64,000 bases of DNA from positions 1-64,000 of the forward strand of contig NZ_MSIE01000019.1 of NCBI RefSeq assembly GCF_001921205.1. Reading direction: 5' to 3'. The DNA is from Actinophytocola xanthii. GTDB lineage: Bacteria > Actinomycetota > Actinomycetes > Mycobacteriales > Pseudonocardiaceae. The notes beneath the pieces were generated by a model that was not told where the DNA came from, ran no database searches, and saw nothing but the letters and a program-made list of their open reading frames with translations. Positions 48,314-58,752 of this stretch are shown here, piece after piece; positions within the stretch are counted from its first letter, which is position 1; the number at the start of each line of letters is the position of its first letter. The position numbers were made by a program, and so were the translations under genes.

Positions 48314-49609
48314 ATGGGTGACCCCCGCCGGCGCATCCCGCGTACCGATCTCCTGCTGGCCGACCCGCGGCTGGCCAAGGCGGCCCACGACCTCGGCCCG
48401 GCACTGGTCAAGGCGACCGTCGTCGACGCGCAGAACCGCGCCCGGGCCGGCGAGATCGACGTCGACGGGATCGTCGAGCACGCCGTCGCCGCGCTGCCGG
48501 TCGTGGCGTCCACGCTGCGCCCCGTGCTCAACGCCACCGGCGTCGTCGTACACACGAACCTGGGGCGCGCCCCGCTCTCCGCCGCCGCGCTCGACGCGGT
48601 GCGCGCGGCCGGCGGCAGCACCGACGTGGAGTTCGACCTGGCGAGCGGGCAGCGTGCGCGGCGTGGCCGCGGGGCGCTCGCGGCGCTCGCCGAGGCGGTG
48701 CCGGCGGCCGAGGGCGTGCACGTGGTCAACAACAACGCCGCCGCGCTGCTGCTCTGCGCGCTCGCGCTGGCCCCCGCGGGCGGGGAGATCGTGCTCAGCC
48801 GGGGCGAGCTGGTCGAGATCGGCGACGGGTTCCGCATCCCGGAGCTGCTGGAGTCCACCGGCGCGCGGATCCGGGAGGTCGGTACGACCAACCGCACCAC
48901 GGTCGACGACTACGCCGCCGCGATCGGTCCGGCGACCGGGTTCGTGCTGAAGGTCCACCCGTCGAACTTCCGGGTCACCGGCTTCACCGCCCAGGCGCGG
49001 GTGGAGGAGCTGGCGGCGCTGGACGTGCCGGTCGTCGTCGACGTCGGCTCCGGCCTGCTGCGGCCGGACCCCGCGCTGCCCGACGAGCCGGACGCGACGA
49101 CCGCCCTGCGCGAGGGCGCCGCGTTGGTCACGGCGAGCGGGGACAAGCTGCTCGGCGGCCCCCAGGCCGGTCTGCTGCTCGGCCGGGCCAACCTCGTCCA
49201 GCGCCTGCGCCGGCACCCCGCCGCCCGCGCACTGCGGGTGGACAAGCTGACGCTCGCCGCGCTCGAGGCGACGCTGCGCGGACCGGCACCGCCGGTGCGG
49301 CTCGCCCTCGACGCCGACCCGGCGGCGTTGCGCGAGCGGGCCACCCGGCTCGCCGCCGACCTCGCCGGGCGCGGCGTCGAGGTGGCCGTGGTCGACTCGG
49401 TGGCCGTGGTCGGTGGCGGCGGCGCCCCCGGGGTCGAGCTGCCGAGCGCCGCGTTGAGCCTGCCCGCCGAGCTGGCCGAGCGCCTGCGGGCCGGCGAGCC
49501 CCCGGTCGTCGGCCGCGTCGAGCGGGGCCGGTGCCTGCTGGACCTGCGCACGGTGCCGGCCGACGCCGACCAGCGCCTGCTCGACGCGGTACTGCGGTGC
49601 ACGTCCTAG
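48314..49609 (+). CDS. selA: L-seryl-tRNA(Sec) selenium transferase SelA
   Basis: 431 residues from ATG 48314, just after tRNA-Sec; the frame runs back into the tRNA, so this start is chosen. PLP enzyme with Lys278 in SGDKLLGGPQAG, NATGVVVHTNLGRAPLS, VNNNAAAL and KVHPSNFRVTGF. It converts Ser-tRNA-Sec to Sec-tRNA-Sec with selenophosphate. The stop lies 13 bases inside selB. Confidence 0.97.
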   Translation: MGDPRRRIPRTDLLLADPRLAKAAHDLGPALVKATVVDAQNRARAGEIDVDGIVEHAVAALPVVASTLRPVLNATGVVVHTNLGRAPLSAAALDAVRAAGGSTDVEFDLASGQRARRGRGALAALAEAVPAAEGVHVVNNNAAALLLCALALAPAGGEIVLSRGELVEIGDGFRIPELLESTGARIREVGTTNRTTVDDYAAAIGPATGFVLKVHPSNFRVTGFTAQARVEELAALDVPVVVDVGSGLLRPDPALPDEPDATTALREGAALVTASGDKLLGGPQAGLLLGRANLVQRLRRHPAARALRVDKLTLAALEATLRGPAPPVRLALDADPAALRERATRLAADLAGRGVEVAVVDSVAVVGGGGAPGVELPSAALSLPAELAERLRAGEPPVVGRVERGRCLLDLRTVPADADQRLLDAVLRCTS

Positions 49610-51342
49610 CGACCGCGGGGCACGTCGACCACGGCAAGTCGACGCTGGTGCGGGCGCTGACCGCGATGGAGCCCGACCGGCTGGCCGAGGAGCGGCGGCG
49701 CGGGCTGACCATCGACCTCGGCTTCACCTGGACCGAGCTGGACGGCGAGGTGCTGGCCTTCGTCGACGTACCCGGTCACGAGCGGTTCGTGCCGACGATG
49801 CTGGCGGGAACGGGGCCGGTGCCGGCGGCGCTGTTCGTCGTGGCCGCCGACGAGGGCTGGCAGGCCCAGTCCACCGAGCACCTCGCCGCCCTCGACGCGT
49901 TCGGCGTGCGGCACGGGCTGCTCGTCGTGACCAAGTCCGACCGCGCCGACCCGAGCCCCGCGCTGGCGCTTGCACGCGAGCGTCTCGCGGCCACCGGCCT
50001 CGGCGAGGTCCGGGCCGTCGCGGTCAGCGCGCGGACCGGCGATGGCCTGCCGGCGCTGCGCCGCGAGCTGCTGGCGCTCGTGGCGCGGCTGCCGCGACCG
50101 GATTCCGGCGCCGACGTGCGGCTGTGGGTGGACCGGGCGTTCACCATCCGCGGCGCGGGAACCGTGGTCACCGGGACCCTCGGCGGGGGCACGCTGCGGG
50201 TCGGGGACGAGCTGGTGGTGGCCGGCGAGGACCGGCGGGTGGTCGTGCGCGGGCTCCAGTCGCTGGAACGGGCGCGTGAGGAGGTGCGGCCGGTCGCCAG
50301 GGTGGCGGTGAACCTGCGCGGGGTGGACCGCGAGCGGGTGGGGCGCGGCGACGCGCTGCTGACCCCCGGCGCGTGGCGGACGACCAGCGAGATCGACGTG
50401 CGGTTGCGCGGCGACGAGGCGGCCGAGCTGCACCGCGAGCTGGTGCTGCACGTCGGCGCGGCCGCCGTGCCCTGCCGGGTCCGTCCACTGGGGACGAACA
50501 CGGCGCGGCTCGCGCTGGCCGCTCCCCTGCCGCTGCGGGCCGGCGACACCGGGCTGCTGCGCGATCCCGGCGAGCACCGTATCCCCGCCGGCGTCGAGGT
50601 GCTCGACGCCGTACCGCCGTCGCTGCGCAGGCGGGGCGCGGCCCGGGCGAGGGCCGCGGAGCTCGACACCGGGGCGGCGGCCGCGGCCCACCTCCGGCGC
50701 CGGGGGGCGGTGCCCGCCGACGAGCCACGGGTGCTCGGCTGGGCGCGCAGCGGCGTGCGGGTGGCGGACTGGCTGGTCGACCCCGAGCTGCACCGGGAGC
50801 TGCCGCGCCGGGCCACCGAGCGGTTCGCCGCCTGGTCGGCCGCGCATCCGGTCGCGGCGGGCATGCCGGTGGAGGCGCTGCGGCGGGAGCTCGACGTACC
50901 GGAGCCGGTTCTGGCGGCGGCGCTGGTCGAGTCCGGTCTGGCGGTGCGCGCCGGGCTGGTGTGCACCGCCGGCGCCACGCGGTCCCTGCCGGACCGGGTC
51001 GACCGGGCGGTGAGCGAGATCGAGAACCGGCTCGCCCGCGAGCCGTTCGCCGCTCCCGAGGCGGCCGACCTGGCGGCGCTCGGGCTGGGAGCGCGGGAGC
51101 TGGCGGCGGCCGAACGCGCCGGCCGGCTGGTGCGGCTGACCGAGTCCGTCGTCCTCGCCGCGGACGCGCCGGCCCGCGCCGCCCGGGTCCTGGCGGAGTT
51201 ACCGCCGCCGTTCACGGTGAGCGAGGCGCGGCGCGCGCTCGGCACCACGCGCCGGGTCGCCGTGCCCCTGCTGGAACGCCTGGACGCCGACGGCATCACC
51301 CGGCGCGACGCTGACGGAAACCGGCGGTTGCGCCCCGGTTGA
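49597..51342 (+). CDS. selB: Selenocysteine-specific elongation factor SelB
   Basis: 581 residues from GTG 49597, overlapping selA by 13 bases. GTPase domain with GHVDHGKSTLV, DVPGHERFVPTML and TKSD; elongation-factor beta domains follow (about 175-340), and the C-terminus (about 350-581) has the winged-helix repeats that bind the SECIS hairpin. It brings Sec-tRNA to the UGA codon of fdhA. The gene meets fdhC tail to tail with seven bases between. Confidence 0.97.
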   Translation: MHVLATAGHVDHGKSTLVRALTAMEPDRLAEERRRGLTIDLGFTWTELDGEVLAFVDVPGHERFVPTMLAGTGPVPAALFVVAADEGWQAQSTEHLAALDAFGVRHGLLVVTKSDRADPSPALALARERLAATGLGEVRAVAVSARTGDGLPALRRELLALVARLPRPDSGADVRLWVDRAFTIRGAGTVVTGTLGGGTLRVGDELVVAGEDRRVVVRGLQSLERAREEVRPVARVAVNLRGVDRERVGRGDALLTPGAWRTTSEIDVRLRGDEAAELHRELVLHVGAAAVPCRVRPLGTNTARLALAAPLPLRAGDTGLLRDPGEHRIPAGVEVLDAVPPSLRRRGAARARAAELDTGAAAAAHLRRRGAVPADEPRVLGWARSGVRVADWLVDPELHRELPRRATERFAAWSAAHPVAAGMPVEALRRELDVPEPVLAAALVESGLAVRAGLVCTAGATRSLPDRVDRAVSEIENRLAREPFAAPEAADLAALGLGARELAAAERAGRLVRLTESVVLAADAPARAARVLAELPPPFTVSEARRALGTTRRVAVPLLERLDADGITRRDADGNRRLRPG

Positions 51343-51349
51343 GGCGCGC

Positions 51350-52390
51350 TCAGGCCTGTCGGGAGCCGCGGCCGGTCTGCTCGAGCCGCTCCCGCTGCGG
51401 CACCACGACATAACGGGGGTCCTTAGTGGACTCCACGCCGGCCTCGAACACGCCGAACCGCTGCAACGCGCTCCCCGCGAGCAGCGCCAGCCCGGACGCC
51501 GCGGCACCGACCCGGCTGCGCCGCGCGATTGAGGCGGCACCGACGGCACCTGCGAGCGTGAGGTACTCCGACAGCCGGCGCAGCCGGTGTGCGCGGCCGG
51601 TCGTGTAGGCCTGGCCGGCGTAGCCCAGCCGCCGGTCGACCAGCCGCGAGGCCACCAGCTCGGCGGTCGCGCCGACCACGCCCAGCCGCCGCGCCGGACC
51701 GGCCTGCGCGACCGGGGCGAACACCATGCCGAACCCGCCGCCGCTGGCCGAGGCCGAGCCGGTGAACACGAACGGGAGCTGCCGGTGCGCCTCGTGCCAG
51801 GCCGGTACCGCGGTGTGGGAGAGCAGGACCGCGGTGTAGGAGGCGACACCGGGCGCGAAGGCCGCCGCCGAGAGACCCGCCGGCCGGGCCGCCCAGCGCA
51901 GCAACCGGCCGGGCCGGGTCGCCCGCAGCCGCGGCGGCACCAGCTCGGCCGCACCGGCGAGCGCGGCACCGGGCCCGTAGGCGACCAGGATCCAGGTGCC
52001 CACGCTCATCGGCGAGCTCGGTTTGGCCACCCGCAGCATGTGCAGGAACCGCTCGGGCCGGCCGAGGTCGGCCACCAGCAGGTACATGCTGGCCACCAGC
52101 GAGCCCAGCGCGCCGACCCGCGCCGCGCGGCGCAGGCCCGGCCGACCGGTGAGGTCGGCGCCAGCCCCCAGCATGGCCGAGCCCGCGGACAGGCCGCCGG
52201 TGAACAGGTAGGCGGGGATCTTCCACTCCCAGACCGGCGGCTTGAGCACCGGCCGGTCGTAGTAGGAGCGGAACTCCGCCCGCGGCACCACCGGGCGCTC
52301 GCTGCCCCCGTCGTCGCCCCGGCGGGAGAAGACCCGTGCCCTGGTGTCGGCCGCGCCGGTGTCGCTGCGCGGCTCCTCGCGCCGGTTCAT
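51350..52390 (-). CDS. NrfD-type membrane subunit of formate dehydrogenase
   Basis: 346 residues from ATG 52390, overlapping fdhB by ATGA. After a soluble 60-residue N-terminus come about eight hydrophobic helices, starting AYLFTGGLSAGSAMLGAGAD, the NrfD/PsrC opening. It replaces the cytochrome b subunit of FdnGHI-type enzymes and should pass electrons from the iron-sulfur subunit to quinone. The RPERFLHMLRVAKPSSPMSVG loop is typical for the family. Confidence 0.88.
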   Translation of the reverse strand: MNRREEPRSDTGAADTRARVFSRRGDDGGSERPVVPRAEFRSYYDRPVLKPPVWEWKIPAYLFTGGLSAGSAMLGAGADLTGRPGLRRAARVGALGSLVASMYLLVADLGRPERFLHMLRVAKPSSPMSVGTWILVAYGPGAALAGAAELVPPRLRATRPGRLLRWAARPAGLSAAAFAPGVASYTAVLLSHTAVPAWHEAHRQLPFVFTGSASASGGGFGMVFAPVAQAGPARRLGVVGATAELVASRLVDRRLGYAGQAYTTGRAHRLRRLSEYLTLAGAVGAASIARRSRVGAAASGLALLAGSALQRFGVFEAGVESTKDPRYVVVPQRERLEQTGRGSRQA

Positions 52391-53406
52391 GGCCTCGCCC
52401 GTCCCAGGAAGGCCGACAACGCGGCGACCACGAACGCCGAGGCCGCGACGGCGGCGGAGCGCCACATCGCACCCGCGTCGCGGGTGGGCACCACCGGGTC
52501 CGGCGGCAACCCGTACACCTCGGGCTCGTCGAGCAGCAGGAACACCGCGCCGTGCCCACCGACCCCGTCGTCCGGGCTCTCGCCGTAGAGCCGGGCCTCG
52601 GACACCCCGTCCGCGTGCAGCTGCTCGAGCCGCTCCTGCGCGCGCTCGCGGAGCTCCGCCAGCGGTCCGAACTGGATGGAGTCGGTCGGACAGGCTTTGG
52701 CGCAGGCCGGCTCGAGGCCGTCCCGGAGCCGGTCGTAGCACAGCGTGCACTTCCAGGCCCGGCCGTCGCCCTCGCGCCGGTCGATCACCCCGTACGGGCA
52801 GCCGGACACGCAGTAGCCGCACCCGTTGCAGATGTCCTCCTGGACCACGACGGTGCCGAACTCGGTGCGGAACAGCGCCCCGGTCGGGCAGACGTCCAGG
52901 CACCCGGCGTGCGTGCAGTGCTTGCACACGTCGGAGGCCATCAGCCAGCGGAAGTCCGTCCGCGCCTCGGCACCGTTCCCGGCGCCGGGCAGCTCGAACG
53001 ACGGGAAGCCCAGGTCGACCGACTCGGTGCCCAGCTCTCCCCCGCCGCGCTCGGTCTCCCGCAGCGCGGCGGACACCACCTCGGTGGTCTCCTCGATCCG
53101 GGACGGCCCGGTGGGCAGCCCCGCGACCCCGGCGTCCTGCCCGCCGAGCCGGCGGGGCTGCTCGATGAACGCCACGTGCCGCCAGGAGTCCGCGCCGAGC
53201 ATCCCGGTGTTGTCGAAGGACATGCCGAGCAGGTTGAACCCGTCCTCGGGGACGAGGTTCCACTCCTTGCACGCCACCTCGCAGGCCTTGCAGCCGATGC
53301 ACACCGACGTGTCGGTGAAGAACCCGACCCGCTCGGGGTGGTCGAGGTGCCCGGCGTCGGCGGCGGGGTCCTCGAGCGGACCGTAGAAGCTGTTCTCGCG
53401 CGTCAT
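52387..53406 (-). CDS. fdhB: Formate dehydrogenase iron-sulfur subunit (four 4Fe-4S)
   Basis: 339 residues. Four cysteine clusters: CIGCKACEVAC, CKHCTHAGCLDVC, CNGCGYCVSGC and CTLC...CAKAC, the set in FdnH-like subunits. A C-terminal helix (AAVAASAFVVAALSAFLG) anchors it. An insertion of about 60 residues follows the first cluster (RRLGGQDAGVAGLP onward). It is joined by ATGA overlaps to fdhA before it and the NrfD subunit after it, so the three form one operon. Confidence 0.94.
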   Translation of the reverse strand: MTRENSFYGPLEDPAADAGHLDHPERVGFFTDTSVCIGCKACEVACKEWNLVPEDGFNLLGMSFDNTGMLGADSWRHVAFIEQPRRLGGQDAGVAGLPTGPSRIEETTEVVSAALRETERGGGELGTESVDLGFPSFELPGAGNGAEARTDFRWLMASDVCKHCTHAGCLDVCPTGALFRTEFGTVVVQEDICNGCGYCVSGCPYGVIDRREGDGRAWKCTLCYDRLRDGLEPACAKACPTDSIQFGPLAELRERAQERLEQLHADGVSEARLYGESPDDGVGGHGAVFLLLDEPEVYGLPPDPVVPTRDAGAMWRSAAVAASAFVVAALSAFLGRARP

Positions 53407-56400
53407 GTCCGCTCCGTGTGCGCTGGCGGGTCGAGCCGGCCCGCGGTCGCGATCCGGGTCCCGGTCTCCTCGGTGACGCCCGCCCGGCGGCGGTAGCCCT
53501 CGAGGTACTCGAGCAGGGCGCGGCCGCGGGGGCGACGGCCCGGCTGGACGTCGCAGGTGAGCACCTTGCTCTCCTGGATGAAGACGTTCGGGTCGACGAC
53601 CACGCCGATCAGGTCGTTGACCACGTCGCCGCGGACCACCCCGGACTGTCCGAAGTGGTAGGGCATCCAGACCTGGTGCAGGACCCGGTCGGGCAGCCGC
53701 AGCGGCGTCATCCGGTCGGTCACGACGACCCGGGCGTCCACCGCGCCGCGGCTGGTGACCACGTGCGCCCAGCCCAGGTGGGCGAGCCCGCGCTCGGTCG
53801 CGAGCTCCGGGGATACCTCCACGAACAGCGCCGGCTGGAGCTCGGCCAGATAGGGCACCTGCCGGCTCATCCCGCCCGCCGTGTGGTGCTCGGTGAGCCG
53901 CGACGCGGTGAACACGAACGGGAACACGTCCAGGTTGGGTTCGGGCGGCGCCGGGTTGGACGGGTTGTCCGGCCGGCCGTACACCTTCCGCGCCGGGCTG
54001 CCCTGCTGGCCGTAGAGCAGGTTGCGCACCGGCGACTCGTGCGGCTCGTAGTGCGTCGGGAGCGGGCCGTCCACCAGGCCGCTCGGCGCGAACAGCCATG
54101 CCTTGCCGTCGGCCTGCATGATGAACGGGTCGTCCCCGCGCAGGGCCTCGGGTCCGACCGCTCCGGCGGGCGGGCGGTAGTCCGGCGGCTTGGCGCGCTC
54201 GAAGTCGGGGACGTCGTGCCCGGTCCACTCCCCCTTCTCGGCGTCCCACCAGACCAGCGCCTTGCGTTCGCTCCACGGGCGGCCTTCCGGGTCCGCGGAG
54301 GCACGGTTGTAGAGCACGCGCCGGTTGAGCGGCCAGGTCCAGCCCCACTCGAGGTCGTAGGCCTCCTGCTCCAGATGGGAGCGACGGCGGGCCGCCTGGT
54401 TCACCCCGTCGGCGAACACGCCGCTGTAGAGCCAGCAGCCGGAGGAGGTGGTGCCGTCCGCGCGCAACTCGGGATAGCCGTTCACCGGCTTGCCCGTGCG
54501 CAGGTCGATGCCGTTGATGCGGCGCAGCACGTCCTCCGCGGAGGGTTCGTCGCCCTCCATCGCGTAGTCCCAGGCGAGGTCGAGGAGCGGCCGGTCCCGC
54601 TCGTCGGTCGACCCGGCCAGCCGCTCCCGGAGGAGCACGCCCAGCCGGTGGAAGAACCAGAGCTCCGAGCGCTGGTCGCCGCGCGGCTCGACGGCCTGGT
54701 CCCGCCACTGCACCATCCGCTGTGTCTGGGTGAACGTGCCGGACTTCTCAACGTGCGAGGCGGCCGGGAAGAAGAACACCTCGGTACGGCACTTCTCGGG
54801 CACGATCTCGCCGGTCTCGATCTCCGGCGAGTCCTTCCAGAACGTCGCGCTCTCGATCATCGCGAGGTCCCGGACGACGACCCAGTCGAGGTTGGCCATC
54901 GCCATCCGCTGCAGGTGGCCGTGGGCCGAGCCCACAGCGGGGTTCTGCCCGAGCAGGAAGTAGCCGAAGACCCTGCCCTCGACCATGTCCATGACCGTGC
55001 GGTAGGTGGCGTGGTCGCCGTTGATCCGCGGCAGGTAGTCGAAGCAGAAGTCGTTCTCCGGCGTGGCCTTCTCGCCCCAGTACTCCTTGAGCAGCGAGAC
55101 CGTGTAGGCGTCGGCGTTGTACCAGAACCCCTTCTGGTCCTTGCCGCGGATGTTCTCCAGGTAGGCGGCCAGGTTCTCGTGGGAGGTGTCGGGCATCGGC
55201 AGGTAGCCGGGCAGCAGGTTGAACAGCGTCGGGATGTCGGTGGAGCCCTGGATGTTGGCGTGGCCGCGCAGGGCGTAGACCCCGCCGCCTGGGCGCCCGA
55301 TGTTGCCGAGCAGCAGCTGGATGATGGAACCGGCGCGGACGTTCTGCGGGCCGGTGGTGTGCTGGGTCCAGCCGACGCTGTAGACCAGCGCCGTCGTGCG
55401 CTCGCGGCCGGAGTTCTCCGTCCAGGCCCGGCAGACGCGCAGGAACCGGTCGACCGGCACGCCGCAGATCGTCGAGACCACCTCGGGCGTGTAGCGCGCG
55501 AAGTGGCGCCGGAGGATCTGGAAGACGCAGCGCGGGTGCTCCAGCGTCGGGTCCGACGCGACGCCCTCGCCGACGCCCTCCAGCGGCGCGCCACCGGCCC
55601 CGGCCTCGTAGGAGGAGGACTGCTCCTTGGCCCGCACGCCGTCCGCGCCCTCGGCGTCGACGCCCTCGTACTGCCAGCTGGACCGGTCGTAGGAGCCGGT
55701 CTCCGGGTCGTACCCGCTGAACAGCCCGTCGAGGTCCTCGGTGTCGACGTAGCGCTCGTCGACCAGGAACGAGGCGTTCGTGTACGCGGTCACGTACTCC
55801 CGGAAGTCGAGGTCGTTGTCCAGGATGTACTTGATCACGCCGCCGAGGAACGCGACGTCGGTGCCCGCCCGCAGCGGGACGTGCAGGTCGGCCAGGGCGC
55901 TGGTCCGGGTGAACCGCGGGTCGACGTGGATCACCTCGGCCCCGCGGGCCTTGGCCTCCATCACCCACTGGAAGCCGACCGGGTGGGCCTCGGCCATGTT
56001 GGAACCCATGATCACGATGCAGTCCGCGTTCACGAGGTCCTGCTGGTAGTCCGTCGCGCCGCCGCGACCGAAGGAGGATCCCAGACCGGGAACCGTGGCG
56101 GAGTGTCAAATACGGGCCTGGTTCTCGATCTGGACCGCGCCCAACGCCGTGAACAGCTTCTTGACGAGGTGGTTCTCCTCGTTGTCCAGCGTCGCGCCGC
56201 CCAGACCGGCCAGGCCCATCGTCCGGCGGAGCGTCCTGCCCTGCTCGTCGCGGTCCTGCCAGCCCCTGCGCCGCGCGTCGAGCACCCGCTCGGCGACCAT
56301 GTCCATGGCGGTGTCGAGGTCCAGCCGCTGCCACTCGCTCGCGTAGGGAGCGCGGTAGAGCACGTGCTCCTGCCGCTGCGGACCGGTGACCAGCTGCTTG

Positions 56401-56675
56401 CTCGCCGAGCCCTTCGGGCAGAGCCGCCCCCGCGAGATCGGCGAGTCGGGGTTGCCCTCGATCTGGATGACCCGCTCGTCCTTGACGTACACCTTCTGGG
56501 CGCAGCCGACAGCACAGAACGGGCAGACCGAGCCGACGACGCGGTCCGCGCTCGCGGTCCGCGGGGTGAGCTCGGCGGAGCGGCGCGAACGCGCGGCCGC
56601 TCCCCGGCCGAGGCGGTCGGTCCCGGTCAGCTGCCGGTACACCGGCCACGACCGGACCCAGTCACCGACTCCCAT
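53403..56675 (-). CDS. fdhA: Formate dehydrogenase alpha subunit, selenoprotein (UGA-Sec at residue 190)
   Basis: 1090 residues if TGA 56108-56106 is read as selenocysteine. The residues around it, ENQARI-U-HSATVPGLGSSFGRGGATD, match recalled FdnG (QARV-U-HGPTVA...FGRGAMTN), and the frame continues without break for 900 more residues. N-terminal 4Fe-4S ligands are in CPFCAVGC and GRLCPKG; molybdopterin domains follow, with VIMGSNMAEAHP and the C-terminal dinucleotide-binding domain. No clear twin-arginine signal is visible at the N-terminus (only SRRSAEL at about 30), so a cytoplasmic-side location is possible. Start ATG 56675 has GAGGAG. It oxidises formate to CO2, feeding FdhB and the NrfD subunit. 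Confidence 0.95.
56076..56094 (-). promoter_or_regulatory. Bacterial SECIS hairpin in fdhA
   Basis: On the coding strand GGTTCCCGGTCTGGGATCC starts 11 bases after the UGA. Arms GGUUCCC and GGGAUCC pair with one U-U mismatch and display the loop GGUCU, the same loop as in the E. coli fdhF SECIS. It is the SelB-binding signal inside the coding region. Confidence 0.9.
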
Positions 56676-56789
56676 CCGGGCTCCTCACTCGCTCGTCGCC
56701 GACAGCGGCGGCTACCCCGTCCGAGGCCGGTCAAACCCGCGCGGGAACCATGTCAGGGGTTGGCAGGGTTTGCGGTGAGGATCGCCGCC

Positions 56790-57719
56790 ATGAACGGGAA
56801 CACCAACAGGGACCTCAACGGCAAGGTGGCGCTCGTCGCGGGTGGGACGCGGGGAGCGAGCAGGGCGATCGCGGTCGAGCTCGGCCGGGCCGGCGCGTTC
56901 GTGTACGTCACGGGGCGCTCCTCGGGTGGGCAGCGGTCGGACCTGGACCGGCCGGAGACCATCGAGGAGACGGTCGGTCTGGTCGAGCGGGCCGGGGGCA
57001 AGGGTGTCGCGGTCCGGGTCGACCACCTCGACCCGGAGCAGGTGCGTGGGCTGGCCGAGCGCGTCGAGCGGGAGCACGGCGGGCTGGACATCCTCGTCGA
57101 CGGCGTCTGGGGCGGCGACCACCACCTCGAGTGGGGCAAGCCGGTCTGGGAGCACTCGCTCGAGGCGAGCCTGCGCATGATCCGCCTCGGCATCGACGCC
57201 CACCTGATCACCAGCCACTTCCTGCTGCCGCTGGTGATCCGGCGGCCGGGCGGTCTGGTCGTCGAGCTGACCGACGGAACCGCGGAGCACAACGCGAAGT
57301 ACCGCGACGGCACCTCGCTCGCCTTCTACGTCGCCAAGTCCGCGGCCCACACGCTCGCGATCGGCGAGGCCGCCGAGACCAGCGGGTACGACTGCACGGT
57401 GGTGGCGATGACGCCGGGCTGGCTGCGCTCGGAGGCCATGCTGGACATCTTCGGCGTCACCGAGGAGAACTGGCGGGACGCGCTGGCCCAGCAGCCGTAC
57501 TTCGCGATCTCGGAGACCCCGACGTTCACCGGGCGCACCGTCGCCGCGCTGGCCGCCGACCCGGACCGGCACCGGTTCACCGGGCAGACGGTCAACAGCG
57601 GGCAGCTCGCGAAGCTCTACGAGATCGACGACGTGGACGGCAGCCGGCCCGACGGGTGGCGGTACGTGGCCGAGGTGCAGGAACAGGGCAAGGACCCCGA
57701 CCCCACCGGCTACCGGTGA
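56790..57719 (+). CDS. Short-chain dehydrogenase/reductase
   Basis: 309 residues from ATG 56790. SDR start VALVAGGTRGASRAIAVEL, then VYVTGRSS. The usual NNAG is replaced by VDGVWGGDHH, and the active-site region reads FYVAKSAAH (YxxxK). It resembles a subgroup of larger, poorly characterised actinobacterial SDRs. Divergent from fdhA across 114 bases and convergent with the WYL regulator, overlapping by ten bases. The substrate is unknown. Confidence 0.85.
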   Translation: MNGNTNRDLNGKVALVAGGTRGASRAIAVELGRAGAFVYVTGRSSGGQRSDLDRPETIEETVGLVERAGGKGVAVRVDHLDPEQVRGLAERVEREHGGLDILVDGVWGGDHHLEWGKPVWEHSLEASLRMIRLGIDAHLITSHFLLPLVIRRPGGLVVELTDGTAEHNAKYRDGTSLAFYVAKSAAHTLAIGEAAETSGYDCTVVAMTPGWLRSEAMLDIFGVTEENWRDALAQQPYFAISETPTFTGRTVAALAADPDRHRFTGQTVNSGQLAKLYEIDDVDGSRPDGWRYVAEVQEQGKDPDPTGYR

Positions 57720-58675
57720 CGGTCGACCATCCGCTGGGCGGCCGCGACGAACAGGGCGCGCACCTCGGCCGGCTCGACGACCTCGACCTCGGGGCCGAGC
57801 GCGAGCAGCTGCCCGGCGGCGATGTCCGGCCGCTCGAGCGGCAGCACGACCTCGGTCCACCCGTCCGGGTCGGGCGTGCCGGTCCGTTCGAGCACGTCGG
57901 CCACGAGGTCGGCGTCCAGGACCGCCGGTAGCGCACGCAACCCGACCGGGCTGAGCCGGACGCGGACCCGCACCTGGAGCAGCGACCGCTCGAACTGCGC
58001 CGAGGACCGGTCCCACCAGCTCGCGAGGTCGAAGTCCACGGGGCGCTCGAAGCGCGTCCCGAGGTCCTCGACCTCGACCACCCGCCCCACGCGGTAGGTG
58101 CGGACCGTGTCCTCGGCACGGGCGACGAGGTACCAGACGCCCGCCTTGAGCACGAGCCCCAGCGGGTCCAGCACGCGGTCGACCACGTCGCTCGAGCGGC
58201 GGTAGCGCACCCGGGACCGGCGCTGCTCCCAGACCGCCGCGGCGATCTCGGCCAGGTGCTCGACCTCGTCGGCACGCTTGAACCAGGCGGGGGCGTCGAG
58301 GTGGAACCGCTGGGCGACGTGCTGGGCCTGCTCCCGCAGCTCGGGCGGGAGCGTGGCCGACACCTTCGCGTGTGCCGCGCTGACCGCGGTGCCCAGCCCC
58401 AGCTCGGTCAGCGCCCGAGGCACCCCCATCGCGAAGATCGCGACGGCCTCCCGGGAGGTGAGGCCGTCCAACCGGGTCCGCCACCCGTCGACCAGGCGGA
58501 CACCGCCACCCCGCCCGGGCTCGGTCCAGATCGGCACGCCGGTGGCCTGCAACGCGGCGATGTCGCGGTGCATGGTCCGCTCGGAGACGCCGAGCGCCGC
58601 GGCCAGCTCGGCGATCGTCGCACTCCGCCTGCTCTGCAAGGTGAACAACAGCGCCACCAGCCGTTCCGACCGCAT
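57710..58675 (-). CDS. WYL-domain transcriptional regulator (YafY type)
   Basis: 321 residues. N-terminal DeoR-like HTH (RSATIAELAAALGVSERTMHRDI), then a WYL domain (about 140-220) with VLDPLGLVLKAGVWYLVARA and a WCX C-terminal part. These are ligand- or nucleotide-sensing repressors; the neighbouring SDR is a common type of target for the family. Confidence 0.87.
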   Translation of the reverse strand: MRSERLVALLFTLQSRRSATIAELAAALGVSERTMHRDIAALQATGVPIWTEPGRGGGVRLVDGWRTRLDGLTSREAVAIFAMGVPRALTELGLGTAVSAAHAKVSATLPPELREQAQHVAQRFHLDAPAWFKRADEVEHLAEIAAAVWEQRRSRVRYRRSSDVVDRVLDPLGLVLKAGVWYLVARAEDTVRTYRVGRVVEVEDLGTRFERPVDFDLASWWDRSSAQFERSLLQVRVRVRLSPVGLRALPAVLDADLVADVLERTGTPDPDGWTEVVLPLERPDIAAGQLLALGPEVEVVEPAEVRALFVAAAQRMVDRHR

Positions 58676-58752
58676 GGACCGATCATTCCCCGCGGCCGGT
58701 GGCCATGCGAAAGGTGGTGGGGACGTTGACAAGCGCCGGCCCTGGCCGCCAG

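Noticed and set aside
53403-56675. fdhA as a pseudogene or two genes split at a stop codon
   Set aside because: The UGA is at the exact Sec position, the frame is unchanged, a SECIS hairpin follows and the Sec machinery is encoded next door.
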